A program made the translations under genes and the position numbers. The notes beneath the pieces were generated by a model. That model did no database searches. It saw nothing but the letters and a program-made list of their open reading frames with translations, and was not told where the DNA came from. A stretch of DNA of 64,000 nt from Topomyia yanbarensis (lineage: Eukaryota > Arthropoda > Insecta > Diptera > Culicidae), in assembly GCF_030247195.1 (NCBI RefSeq), contig NC_080672.1, forward strand, positions 88,619,113 to 88,683,112, written 5' to 3'. Positions 46,982-59,436 of the stretch are shown piece after piece (position 1 is the stretch's first letter; each line of letters begins with the position of its first letter).

Positions 46982-49056
46982 TAGGGTAATTTCGGGAGAG
47001 ATGCCGCGTCGGGTGAGATGCCGCACTTTCTATATCACTTTTATGCGGTAATATGATATTGTGAGTTTGTCTTTCGAAGAATTACAACACTGGAGATGTA
47101 AAATAATCCTTATTATTATCTCACGACAGTTTTATTAACGTTTGTGTGCATCCAGTTGCATCACGGAGGGCCAAAAGTTTTTCAGTACCACATTAAAATT
47201 TAGTTTTTTTAAATCGTGCGATTTTTTTGGTAAATCATGAATCGGTTGAATAGCCGGGACCTTTTAGAAGGCATTCTGATCATGAGCACGGTCACCCATA
47301 ATTTCAGAGGAAAATGTCGTCGTGCGGCATCTCTTCCATACAATTGGGAGAGATGCCGCATCAAAATTGCGGATGAGATGCCGCACTCGTTGGTGTAGGA
47401 TACGTAGCTAAAATATATTTTTTCACCTCGGAATGTCATTAACAGTTATGTGCCCAACAAAAAAACACCTTTAACAGGCCAACGTGGATACCCGGGTACC
47501 CACAATTTGAAAAGCCCATAACTATGGCTTCATTTAACCGATTTGGACACCTTTAGATGTTTTGGATTCAGAAACTCGTGCACTTTCTGATTCTGTAAAG
47601 TTGAACCGGATGAATGGATCTGGTGCTTGGTAATCCGGATTTTCCGGGGTAATGTTCCAGTACTAGGGTATGATTTGTAAACTTTAATAATGTCCTAGCA
47701 ATATGAGTATCAAAACTCTTCAAATTGTCTCGGAAGTCAGTTATTTATTGTTATGGGACCCTATGGCAATTTAAATAATGGAATTGGAATGGAATGGCCA
47801 CTCACGGCCCCACGGGAACCTGCTCCGGAATGTCCGTTCCGGGGTCAAAGCACCAAATGGTTCCAAAACCACGAGATACAGCCTACTGATGCAATTCCAA
47901 GAATTTTGATACCCATATTGCTAGTATTCCAATGAAGTTCACAAATAGTATCCCAGGACTGGAACCTGCTTCCGGAAATCCGGATTCCAGGGAACCGAAT
48001 GAAGTAACCCGATTCATTTTTACCAAGTCTAAAAGTAAATGAGTTCCCGAATCCAAAACACCAAAAAGTATCAAAATTGGTTGAAAAATACCGTAGTTAT
48101 TAGTATTTCACTTTTGTGGGTACCCGGGTACCCACGTCGGCCTGTTACGTAGTAAAAAAAATCAGGAGCCCCTCCTCACTCCCCCCATTTCTATATCAAT
48201 AATATTATTAACCCAAAAGCTTGACTTAGTCAAGTTCTAAGATGTCGCAAAGTTTCGATTTCCAGCTTTGGATAAAACATGGGAATTTCATTAATTGAAA
48301 CCTAAAAAGGTACCCGGGTACCGCGTCGGATACACAACGGTTAAATGATTATTCGCGTCAGGTATAGGTTATTAATAAGGTATATCCAATTTTAGTGAAC
48401 GCATTGATTTGTAGTGATGTCAATCTTGGGATCAAAATGAAAATTTCAACGAATTGATGCTTTTTCAAAATGAATCTTTCAAGAACAAACCTAAGTTGTA
48501 TAAATTCATTGTTGGGAGAAACAACCAAAACAGCTTTTAAGGAACCCCTACAAATATATCGCTCGACCAAACGTATAAATAAATAGTACCCTAACAAAGT
48601 TACTCCAACTTAACCGTTTCACAAGGTTACAAAAGAAAAATATTTTTAAAATGTTGAATAAAAAAATGTTTCTAGAAATGGTATTACTCCCTTAAGAAAA
48701 ATGAAGGTGCTGGCCGATTTATAGGTGTAATCAAACTTTATGAAACTCAGTTGAAGATTCTTAATCACAAAAACATCAACGATAGCTAAAAAATACTTTT
48801 GTTCACCATTTTTCAGATTGTGGCCATGGTGCGGCGTCTCACCGGCACATGCGGCATCTCTCCCGCAATGACCTTTTTTAAAAAAATGTTCATGGAAATT
48901 TGATGAAATTTTTTTTTTTCATGACAAAAAACCATTTCACAGTATTTTAGAAACTTGTCGCAATTGATAAAAATAATTTCATTAAATATTGAATGGTTTA
49001 TTTTGATGCAGGATCGATTTTAAGAAATGTGTGGCATCTCTCCCCAAATTACCCTA
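46982..49056. mobile_element. TA-flanked element, 2.1 kb, with a nested element
   Basis: The left end TAGGGTAATTTCGGGAGAGA and the right end, reverse-complemented, TAGGGTAATTTGGGGAGAGA both continue TGCC, and TA is at both borders. Subterminal gatgccgca words repeat near both ends (46999, 47325, 47350, 48850). It cuts an RTE-like LINE on its left. No transposase is present. Confidence 0.8.
47472..48147. mobile_element. Nested 676-bp element with GTACCCGGGTACC ends
   Basis: The left end TAACAGGCCAACGTGGATAC and the right end, reverse-complemented, TAACAGGCCGACGTGGGTAC both continue CCGGGTACCCACAA, giving inverted repeats of about 34 bp. The boundary could be TA or TTAA (left TTAA, right TTAC). 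A further lone GGTACCCGGGTACC end lies near 48309-48322. It is inserted within the element at 46982-49056. Confidence 0.8.
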
Positions 49057-49370
49057 TACACACCCTCACTGCATCTCAGCAGCAACAAGACCTCTATGTG
49101 AAGCTTGCAGAGTTCTTATTACAGAGAACACATAATCGCACCTTGTGAAGTGTACGAAGACCTCAGAAAAGAAATAGAAATAGATCCAAACATTGCAACG
49201 GCACTGGACAATGACCCAGTGGAGAAAGCAAAAATGCTAGTTTTCATAAAAACTGCAGGTCTTTACGGTAAAATCTAAAAATAGTGACCATTGTGAAATA
49301 AATATAATTCTCTCTCATTATCACCGTGACAAATGATCCGTCTTACGGTGTTAAGTGACGTAAATAAAGC

Positions 49371-49402
<32 letters not shown>
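49057..49402 (+). pseudogene. LINE C-terminal remnant with (CAA)11 tail
   Basis: LYVKLAEFLL, then after a frameshift TEHIIAPCEVYEDLRKEIE, then IDPNIATALDNDPVEKAKML and FIKTAGLYGKI with a stop at 49276-49278. The sequence ends in a (CAA)11 tract (49370-49402), as LINE 3' tails often do. The family is not recognised with certainty. It abuts RNase H-bearing LINE copy B. Confidence 0.5.
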
Positions 49403-49403
<1 letters not shown>

Positions 49404-50110
49404 AGGCAGTGCAACAGGGAATTTGTGGCACAAGTATCTATTTCTGCTCTGACAGTCAGGCTGCCCTGAAAGCACTTAGTTGGGCAAGTCGAGAGCGAAA
49501 TTATAGCGTTTTTGCTTAACCCCGAAACTGAGTCATGTTCTAACCCCAACCGCTGTTAGTTCATACATTTTGACAGCACATGATTCGCTCATCCGAATAT
49601 ACATCGCTTGAAAACTTGCGTTCAAACAAAAACATTCTGCTGAATGAGAGTCCGAAAATGTCAAAGAATTGTTTGCATGTTTCCAAGCACAGTTGCAATA
49701 CTCAATTATCACCTGGTTAATATACAGCGGGCTGAGTATTTTTTGTGTGATCTTTGTGAATCCGATTACGGAGCTTAATAGCATTTTATTACCGACCTGC
49801 AGTAATGCAATTGCCCATCACAATTTTTGGTTCTTCATAGACGAACTAATATAGAGGGAGCTTAACCGCAAAGATGTGTTATTGTTCTTGACCCAGTGTG
49901 GTAAAGAGCTATAGAATTTATCACTAGGGTTCATTATTGTTTATTATTTTGTGTTGTGATTGCAATATGTGTAATACGTTTTCTAATTACCTACCCATTT
50001 CATTCTCTTTAAATTACGAAAATGATGAGCCGACATGGCGCGCCATAAATCGAATAACAAGAAGAATGTGCCAATTAAGTCAATATATTCTGAATTTAAT
50101 AACACTACAT
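49403..50110 (+). pseudogene. RNase H-bearing LINE copy B, 3' fragment
   Basis: IYFCSDSQAALKALSWASRE (RNase H DSQ motif) near 49434-49500, a deleted middle, then NESPKMSKNCLHVSKHSCNT, a degraded zinc-knuckle part and PAVMQLPITIFGSS near 49797-49840. The 3' region (49848-50105) aligns with the 3' region of copy A at 45389-45660. This copy lacks the two insertions seen in copy A. Confidence 0.75.
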
Positions 50111-50629
50111 AGGGCCGACGTAACCCTTTTTCTCGAGTGGGTAGTAGGATTCGGAATAATTTTTACCCGTGTTGACGAAAGTTCAGACACCGCGTGTATA
50201 AGTGAAAATAACTATTCCCAGTGGTTATTTGGAAACACCCTTTGTTAGCGGGCTATATGACTGACGGCTCAGCGTAAATGTTTTTGTTGATTTCTGATAC
50301 TACAAATGTTTTGCAGCTAAGGGCCAAATACTCAATTCTTTTAAATCTCGTTGCATCAATTTCCCGTAGTGAAACCCGCATGATAGTGTTTGCTAATAGG
50401 AAAACAACTTCAACGACCGACATCCCCTCAAGCTCAATGGAGGTCGATTTGAATACTTCTCCGATGGCAAATATAATGCCGATAAGTCTCTTTTTCGATA
50501 CAAATTACCCATCTAATACAACCAGCGCTTGAATGGTCTACTTCTGGATCAAATATAAGCAATTTAACATCATCGATATATCGCGTGATCGTATTACACA
50601 ACACTCGACCGTGTACGAAGAAGTATCTT

Positions 50630-52620
50630 GTCTACGTACCCGCCCGGGAAGTAGAGATTGACGGTGTAGTCTCAGAGAGGGACCTCAAACGAACCCTTTG
50701 CTTCAGTTAGTGAAAATTCTGGTTTGCAAGCAATTGCATTCCGCAGAAATCAAGGTGTATAAGAAAACAAATTATTTTCCATCAGCCTCATTTGAACGGG
50801 GCTCTTCCGACGTAGGTTTTCTACAATTTAACATTACTCGCCAAAGTCGAGAAAACACTATAAAGGAATGTTTTTGGGTGATCAAAATGTGCTATTCTTT
50901 CAATCGGAATAACCTTCGGTACCAGGTATTGAAGATGTCGCTTGTCAAGTCCAAATCAAAGGTAAAAACTTATTCACATTGTTTGAATAAACATCGCATC
51001 TAAGCCGGTTCTAGAAGACTTCGACTCCCTCGGTATGCTACGGGGTTGTCTTCACGATGATAACCGATCTATCTTACTGCATGATATTCGCGACAATTTC
51101 AATGTGATAATCTTGAATTATCGTACAGTAGAAATGGCGCGAGTGCCTACTCCACCAGCGCGGCCAAGTGCATTAGATTGATCATTGTAGTCGACCTCGC
51201 TACAATTGATGTACCAATTGAAACAAATCGAATTAAAACGAGAAATTCTTCCGGTGGAAGCATACATTTTTTTGGTTGGCTTGATTCTCGACACTTCCGT
51301 TAAAGGTCAGACGAAACGAGTACCCAGTTCGAATAACTGTGGACACACTCCCACTCCATGGTGGGCAGAAAGTGCTCAGAATTGTACGCGAAAAGGTCGT
51401 TTGGAACGTTAAATCGTCCGATTTTTTTCCGAATGTAAGCAACGTTAAAAACGCAAATTAAAAACTTGATGAAAGCTGAAAAACGCGAGTATTGGCATCG
51501 GTTCGTCGACGGATTAACAAGAGAAATAATGCTTCGTCTGGTGTCTGGACCCTACGCTGTGTATTCGATTCAACCTTTGATTGGAATACGTGGAACCAAG
51601 AATCTTTTTTCGGCGACAGCAGTATTCCATGTAGATCCACATTCAAACAATAGACGCTTCGCGATGAAATGATAATACTGTACATAAACGCAATGATTGT
51701 TCTTTAAACACATATGCTTTATCTGAAAAATCATATCAAATTATCTTAGTTTGAGTTCTTTCGCATTGCTCCATTCCGGGTAATGAGAAGGAGGAAATTT
51801 AGATTAGAATGATAATGAGAAGGCGGACCTTTCGGCATTAGAAGATCGCGTAACTCAAACGAGTTTTTCAGTATTTCTTACCAGAGGACGCTCGGAAAAT
51901 TAGTAAATTTTGTGGAGCAATGGAATAGTAATCCCAAAGGTATCAACAAACGTTGGTTAAAGGGTATTGATAAAGGTCGTGACTTCATTCTGGTGATATC
52001 TCGAGTCATGACCAATCATTTTACATTGAATGCGCATCTCTGGCGTATAATGGTCATGGAACGCGGTCTCTGCGCTTGTGATGATGGTTATAGCGATATT
52101 AAACAGGTTGTCTGGTCGTACATCTAGTGTTGTAGCACCAATCTCCATTAAACGAATCCCTTCGGCGTCGTTCCAGCCTGAGATGTAATGGGTATGCTTG
52201 ATCTCCGCTATGTGTCTCTCATATACATATTTTTAGACACGAAAATTATCCAAATTTGCTTATCTTGTATTTAGCTACCTGAAAATCTGGTCCCAAAAGA
52301 GTTCCCAATGGATCCAAGGAGGCTCGTCGACGATCCGGTTCATGACGTCCTGGCATTGATCATCCGTTTGTCGAAAAGCTGCAAGCTTAATTTCTTCTTT
52401 TCCCTGGCATTGTTCTCTGTCGTTTCTTCACTTTCCCTGCTACTCTGATGTTGGAATCAATGCCTCTCGTGTACGTCTTTTTCCTTGCTTATAAAAATCC
52501 AAATAGTTTTTCTCCTTATTTCAATTGTTAATCAAATAATAATTCTTGTTAAAAAATTACAAATTGTATATCAAGTCTTTAGAAATATATCTAACTGCGC
52601 CCTTTATTCTGAATATAATA
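50630..52620 (+). mobile_element. LOA-type LINE, deletion derivative
   Basis: Pieces appear in element order: an ORF1-like block (VEIDGVVSERDLKRTL near 50652-50700), an endonuclease end (RVPTPPARPSALD near 51139-51178), the linker (PTPWWAESAQNC near 51350; AEKREYWHRFVDGLTRE near 51472-51525), a non-LOA stretch (to about 51720), the RNase H tail (VLSHCSIPGNE near 51755-51787, EFFSISYQRTLG near 51860-51895) and the C-terminus. The reverse transcriptase is missing. The linker to 51720 part matches the minus-strand remnant at 11345-11930. Confidence 0.75.
51912..52127 (+). pseudogene. LOA LINE C-terminal zinc-knuckle region
   Basis: WLKGIDKGRDFILVISRVMT then NHFTLNAHLWRI, then GLCACDDGYSDIKQVVWSY. 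In LOA elements the corresponding region has CxC...H....C, used in nucleic-acid binding; here His and the last Cys are replaced (IKQVVWSY). After the stop, RRLVDDPVHDVLAL near 52318-52360 continues the LOA C-terminus in another frame. A relic. Confidence 0.75.
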
Positions 52621-53403
52621 GCATTAATATGTTTTTTGTATGTCGTTCCTGAATTCCTTGTTTTAAGATATAAATGTGTCAAAATATATTCTCCTTAGTA
52701 TTAATATGAACAATAATTTCAAACAAATCCTAGTTATTATCCCATTTTTCCAAGAAATTAAAATAGTAAAGCAAAGAGATTTGTATCTGAAAAAAAAAAA
52801 TAAAATTGTCGTACATCGCTTATTTCGGACGCATGCATTTTGTGCGCGAGATACATATCTTTAATCTCAGGTTTTGGTTTGTTCCAAACATTCGAATGGC
52901 TAGTTCCCCCCTCGACTCTTGTCTGGTACATTTCCATATATCCGGATTATCACAAAGTGCTATTACGGTAAGTCTGCGTCACTTATTAAAACAAACTATG
53001 TGACATAAATTTTACATATTTCAAAAAATAACCAAATCAAAGGACCATTACTTCCATCAGTCGCTGTAATTAAATTACCAGTAATTATCATGTTCCCATT
53101 TAATGAACTAGCTTTTCTCTTCGAATTTCAAACAAAACACAAAAAACAACCTCCCAATAGCTACCAGTTGCCCCGGTCTACGTGTACATGGAAAAAGTTT
53201 AAATTTCTTCTGGGACTCGTAAATTTTATCCGTTTAGGTGGTTTTATTCTTATACCCAGAGCAGGTGAAAATCAGCAAACGTTGTTACTTTATGTTCGGG
53301 TAAAACTTCACCGCTGCTAGCAATCGTCCCCTACTTGCCGTTTACAAGACAATATATTCTGGCAACTTTCCTATCCACTCTCAGTACCCTGCCCGAGCGT
53401 GAT
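52621..53403. other. Unassigned AT-rich sequence
   Basis: No recognisable genes or element ends. Confidence 0.3.
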
Positions 53404-54209
53404 TACACTGAGCAAAAAGCATCTGAGAATTTCATAAGTCTCGGCATATGAACCAACCTTCTGACGATGTCATTGAATGCTTTAGAATGTCATAGGCAGG
53501 CTTATGAATTCATTGATCTTTATTGATGCACTCCATAGACGTACAAATAATGTATTTCATAAAACAGTCTTATGACTTCGCTCCAATATATGCCTTTAAG
53601 AATTTCATAAGTTTTTCTCATGAAACCCATATGAGATCTGTTATTGATTCTATAAAATTGTGTTTTGTTTTTCATAAACGTCACTTTTGTGAAAAGTTCA
53701 TAATTGTTTCTTATGAATTCAGTACTGGCCTGAACGGCCGACCAGGAGTTAATAGTTTCAGCACTTTTTGATTACCGCTGTTTGAAACAAAAGAAGTGAG
53801 ATTTTCAGTCAAACTGCAACAATTTTAAATTGTTTTTATGTTATTGAATAAATTACTGTGAGCATTAAATCTGTTTACATGGTTATGATTTTTACAGAAG
53901 ATATCCGATTATTTGAAATGAAATAAGTTGTGCATATAATTAGTGTCTGACGCGTATTTTATAATAATCAAAATCATTTGAGAAGTAACAATCATTATCA
54001 TTCAGTTGTCAAGTCCAGTTTCCCAGTTGTCTAAGCCCAGTTTCCCAAGAAATATTGACGAAGCGTTGCTCATTATGTACAAATTTTAATATTTAAGGAG
54101 AGTTTTCTCTTCAATCTTCTGAAGGGATCTATACTTGGCGGTTAATTTGTCCCGAATTGAGTTCTACAAGATGACCACACGAATGAACTCATGAGGAATG
54201 ACGTTCATG

Positions 54210-54535
54210 TTTGACAATTCTCAGTGATTTGTTTACTTTGTCAGTTGCGTGAGTTGGAGTGCAACGGGTAGCCATTAGAAAAACTCTAGAAAGAGAACTG
54301 CGGAGACTCCGTTTTGGATCGATTGGATTCGCGTTTAGCTGTCAAAAAATGAATCCAATCGAACATTGCCTATCCTTATAACATTGGACGTGTTGCCATA
54401 CAATGCCGGGGCATACGTTGCTAAAAATGCTGTTTTTCTCTCCGCAGTTCTCTTACTAGAGTTTTTCTAGTAGCCATCTGTTACATTCAAACTCGCGTAA
54501 CTCCCATGTATACAAACCACCGAGAATTGTTAAAC
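54210..54535. repeat. Palindrome with a MITE in its loop
   Basis: The left arm 54210-54267 (ttgacaattctcagtgattt ...) pairs with the right arm 54481-54535 (... caccgagaattgttaaac). The same palindrome without the insertion occurs in unit 2 at about 55435-55560. Confidence 0.75.
54276..54469. mobile_element. 194-bp hAT-like MITE
   Basis: The left end TAGAAAAACTCTAGAAAGAG and the right end, reverse-complemented, TAGAAAAACTCTAGTAAGAG both continue AACTGCGGAGA. The perfect 8-bp duplication gtagccat lies at 54268-54275 and 54470-54477. The unit 2 copy near 55493-55501 (ggtgcccat) is the empty site. Confidence 0.9.
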
Positions 54536-56019
54536 GAAGGTCATCCGGCTCATTTTGTGGGGTTATGTCGGTTGGTGTAAAACCTAATATCCTCTCAAGG
54601 TTGATTTTTACTGTTGATTTTTTGTCTACACCGAGCAAAAAGCATTTGAGAATTTCATAAGTCTCGGCATATGAACCAGCCTTCTGACGATGCCATTGAA
54701 CGCTTTAGAATGTCATAGGTAGGCTTATGAATTCATTTATCTTTATTCATGCACTCCATACACGTACAAATAATGTATTTCATAAAACAGTCTTATGATT
54801 TTGCTCCAATATATGCGTTTAAGAATTTCATAAGTTTTTCTCATGAAACTCATATGAGATCTGTTATTGATTCTATAAAATTATATTGTTTTTCATAAAC
54901 GTCACTTTTGTGAAAAGTTCATTATTGTTTCTTATGAATTCAGTATTGGCCTGGACGTCCAAAGGAGCTAATAGTTTCAGGCCAGCACTTTTTGGTTACC
55001 GCTGTTTGAAACAAACGAAGTGAAATTTTAGTCAAATTGCAACAAAATTTAAAATAATTGTTTTTTATATTATTCAATAAATTACTGTGAGCATTAAATC
55101 AGTTTCCATGGTTATGATTTTTCAGAAGATATCCAATATGTTGAAATGAAATCTGTTGTGCATATAATTTGTGTCTGACACGTATTTCATAATTATCAAA
55201 ATCATTTGAGAAGTAAGAATCATTATCATTCAGTTGTCAAGTCGTTTCCCAGTTGTCTAAGCCCAGTTCCCCAGGAAATATTGACGAAGCGTTGCTCATT
55301 ATGTACAAATTTTAATATTTAATGGGAGTTTTCTCCTCAATCTTCTGAAGGCATCTACACTTGGCGGTTCATTTGTCCCGAATTTAGTTCTACAAGATGA
55401 CAACACGAATGAACTCATTATGAATTACGCTCATGTTTTACAATTCTCGGTGGTTTGTTTACTTTGTCAGTTGCGTGAGTTCGAGTGCAAAAGGTGCCCA
55501 TCTGTTACATTCAAACTCACGTAACTCCCACGTGAACAAACCACCGAAAATTGTCAAACGAAGTTCATCCGGCTCATTTTGGGGTTATGTCGGTTGGTGT
55601 AAAACCTAATATCATCTAAAGGTTGATTTTCACTGTTGATTTTTTGTCTACTAAAAATGCTCGAGAAATATCAGCCATGTTCTATTTTTTATATAAATGC
55701 ACAATAATATCCATAAAAAAACTTATGGCATTCATTCGATCATAGTGATGAATTTCATAAGACTGTTCTATGGAAATCATTATTACTACTATGTTCTCTG
55801 CTTATAAATGTCAGCAATTTTCATAAATGGGCACCTATGGCGTTCATTCGGACATTTTCATAAATTTCATAAGAGTGTCTCATGAAAATAATAAGAGATG
55901 GATTTGGAAAATTTCCCCTCCAAATCATAAGACAGACTTATAAAATCCATTTAAAATCCTTATGTCTGAAAGTCATAAGACGTTTTTATGGAAATTCAAA
56001 GTAAATTTTGCTCGGTGTA

Positions 56020-59000
56020 GCAGTGGAAACAAAGGACCGTCTGTTCCCTCCAGGATGGAACGTGTTGATTACGGCAGTGGTTTTATGGAAAAAGTTTCTA
56101 TACTTCACCTGTAGTTAACCATAAAAGTAGTCACCTGTTCATTATGTAGCTAAGTAACAGTAATTAGGTTATGTTTGCTACCTTGAAAAAACGGTTTAAC
56201 AAAAACACGACACACTAGAAAAGTAAACCAATTCTCACATGGCTTGTTGTACTAAAAAATCAGATAAGTCATGCCACTGAACAAAGAAGGCAGCACGAAA
56301 CACGCACATCACTTGCCTACACGTAGAACATGTGTTAGGCCATGAATCACGAAGCCGAGCACTTACACTGATCTGGTCGCCAGCTGGCGGGTGTTTCCAT
56401 CATGGTACTCGGAACTGGGCCAAACGTGATGAAATAAAGTAAAAGTAAATTGTTGCATCTGGATTTTATATGAAAAGAAGAATAAGAAGAAGATTCGGTG
56501 GCATGGGCGCATATGTTGGAGACTTAAGACAAAGATCTGACCGATGCTGAAATTGGATCCAATTCACTTTTACTTTTATTCAGGCGTGCCGAAAAAAAAC
56601 TATTTCTTCTAGATCGAGTTGTGTTATGGAGAAGGAGAAAAACGGAATAATAATATATGGATGAATTCGCTTGAAAAGATTCGTCAGGTTATGCCAATCG
56701 GTTCTCAGACTCTGACTCCAAAAATTCGATTCTACCAAATGTTTTTCCCAAACGCACATTAACTTATTCAAATTAATCATCACACTTTGTTGTGCAACTC
56801 CATTCGCAGATTCTCCGTAATTGACCTGGATTTGTGTACTAATCAACGATAGTCGAGCAGTTTACTAGCAATAGCTCCCCGGGGTACAGAACATAAAACT
56901 AATATCTCTATGCGGCTCAACTGAACCGTGGGGCAATTAAATTTAACTGCCTACGAATAATTCCGTGCTAAAGTCAGTGAGCTGCGGCGGTGGCGGTGGC
57001 GGCTGTGTTTTATACACTCTTAGACTAACAAACTACCAGCAGCAAAGCAATCGACGGCGAACCGATTTAACCGACAAGCCGGCTGAACGAATCCTGCCTG
57101 CGGAAGTATCAGAATTTGGTCCAAGTTTATATACGCGTGTACGCCATCCACTGGGTTCGAGTTTTATGGGAAGAAATTTACTAAACTTTGTAGCTCCGAA
57201 GCTATAAACTAAATGCGAAACGATAAATTACGCGAAGCATTTCTGATTTTTTGTTTGAATGTGGCGGTGTTGAGGCAGTGAATGCGGAGCTAGGGACCAA
57301 AGTCAATGAGTTGCGAGCTGTCGTCGCCTGTTACTGGCGCATTCGATACACATCGGCTGTATGTAGTGCAAAAGTACACAGCGTAAAGAAATAAACAAAT
57401 TATTTACGATCCTTTACATTGCAATTCTCACAGAGATTTATGTACGCCTGGTACGAACATTGTATCGTTCACTTTTAAATGTACCAAATCAATCAATCTC
57501 CAGGAGGTCGAAGTTGAAATGACGAAACATGTGATTTTTTTTTTCGAATGAAAATATTGCTAAAACATCTTATTTTATTCAATCCTACTAAGTTCAACGA
57601 ATTTATGATGTGGTTCCATTCGTTTATCACCCATAATTGAGACGCATGCCGCCAACACGGCATCCCGTATATAATTAGCTGAAGCCTACTCGGAGGAGGA
57701 GAGCAACTTTTTCGCCAGTCATTAATCTAAGCTGCTGCAAGTGAGCGCCGACAGCCACACTTAGGCAAATTAGTACCCCGCTCACACTCGCAAAGTTGCT
57801 TGCAGCTGCGCAATTTCAATTTCCCCTGTCTAGATTGCGTTACCGGATCTATCAAGTCTTGCAGTTTGTGTTGATTTTTCATTGCCCCCACCCGGCTCTG
57901 CATGGTGCAACGAACGAACAGGTTTGAGCGACTCACTTTTTTTTTGCAGCCACGAACTGAGATGACACGACTAACATAGAGGAAAACATCATTTGACAAC
58001 TATTGATCAACTATTAATTGGTTGCCGTTAAAATCTAATAACACTGACAGTAAACGCTGTTTTTTCGTTTTTATGTCGATCTGTAATTAGTCAAGTAAAG
58101 AAAGCGCATTTGTAACAGGAAACATATATTACTTCAATTTAAATTGTTCCGCTAAGCGAATTACTACATTCTGATCGACTATTCACGGAAGCAATATTTT
58201 GAAAAGATATACCTAGGATAGACGCTCTCTTACTCATCTCGCATGTGCAGAATTACTGAAACTATTGAAATTTGAGTAAACTTAGTTTGCTACATATAGA
58301 CCATCGACTCACAAAGCTCAAAAACTAATAAATATTTAAAAGTTATGACTATTGTGTCCTTGACGTCTTCTCAATTCGCCTAAGCTATCTTCTTGCGATT
58401 TTCAAATTGGTCCTTATTAATATAGTAAAAAAAAATTATAAAAAAAACCCAGTTTAACCGATCCGGACCATGAATTGGAATTCCGGCTCTAATAAAACAA
58501 GCGATTCCAAGTTCGGATCGGTCTTTGGCATTTACCAGCCAATCACATTCCTGTTGATTTCGATGGGTTATATTGTAGTAACAAACCCATATGTAAAAAT
58601 TATCACGCTTATTTTCAAAAAGACCTGTTACACAATTTAGTTCCTCTTAGTGAAGCAAATTCGCTATTTATTCGATCCAGGGCCACCGTAATCAATAAAC
58701 CAGTTACCAGATCCTTCGATTTGACATTCGCGAGCAATCGTTCACTCTACTTATTGGTCGTGATATAAATGTTTTTCGTTAGTTACGAGAACGATAGAAA
58801 AACCGACTTAATCCACCTTGCAGTGAGATGAGGACATTTTTTACTCATAGAACTTTTGTTAATTAATTGGTTTTGCTAACTAGGCGCTCGACTACCCTAA
58901 TGAAAATAAACTATGCACATACTATAACCCACATGGTAAAACCATTCCCTATATAGTTTAGATGATATTCTGAACACGTCGTTAAGCTATTTAACCATGA

Positions 59001-59089
59001 GATTTTTATTAGGGTAGAGGAGTGATGAATAGAGTTTTGGCTCAGCACGAATACAACCTAGAATAAACTGAATTATTGATAGAAAATCA
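56020..59089. other. Repeat-poor interval, probable old intron
   Basis: About 3 kb with few repeat signatures and parts that are less AT-rich (56300-58000). The open stretches at 56965-57207 (glycine run from a ggcggtggc repeat) and 57727-57999 (-) have no recognisable domain or splice support. Conserved regulatory DNA is possible but nothing specific is visible. Confidence 0.3.
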
Positions 59090-59436
59090 ATTAAACGAAT
59101 GAAATCCAACAACATAAATAAAGCAAAAAACGAAAGAAAATTATGAAATGTGAAGAATTATTAATGTAAATGAAAAATAATAAAAGATATAAATCTAATT
59201 AGTTAATCCCATTAAATAAAAAATTAGAAAGGTTTAAAAAAGTTACAAATTAGCAGAAAAAAGTAAATTGAGTCAAGTTAAAAAATTTGACTAAATGAAT
59301 AAAAGAAAAGACTGTTCAGAATTAATTATATTAATAAAATGAAGAAACAGAATAAAATGCTTGAACTGAAAAAAAGAATGGAACGAATAAAATAAGTGAA
59401 ATAAATAAGACGAATAAAATTAAAAAAAAAAACAGT
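59090..59436. repeat. Degenerate AATAAA/GAA-rich simple sequence
   Basis: A-rich cryptic repeat built of aataaa, gaataaa and aaatgaa words. The same texture resumes after the inserted element at 60516 and surrounds the two large arrays. Confidence 0.8.

Larger units (their letters stand above)
53404..56019. mobile_element. TA-flanked element with internal tandem duplication
   Basis: The left end TACACTGAGCAAAAAGC and the right end, reverse-complemented, TACACCGAGCAAAATTT carry TA at the borders (53404-53405, 56018-56019). The left terminus occurs again at 54627 (TACACCGAGCAAAAAGC). Unit 1 is 53404-54626 and unit 2 is 54627 to about 55651; without the 202 bp of MITE plus target duplication in unit 1, both are about 1021-1025 bp. 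Words such as tcataag and cttatga recur throughout. Confidence 0.8.
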
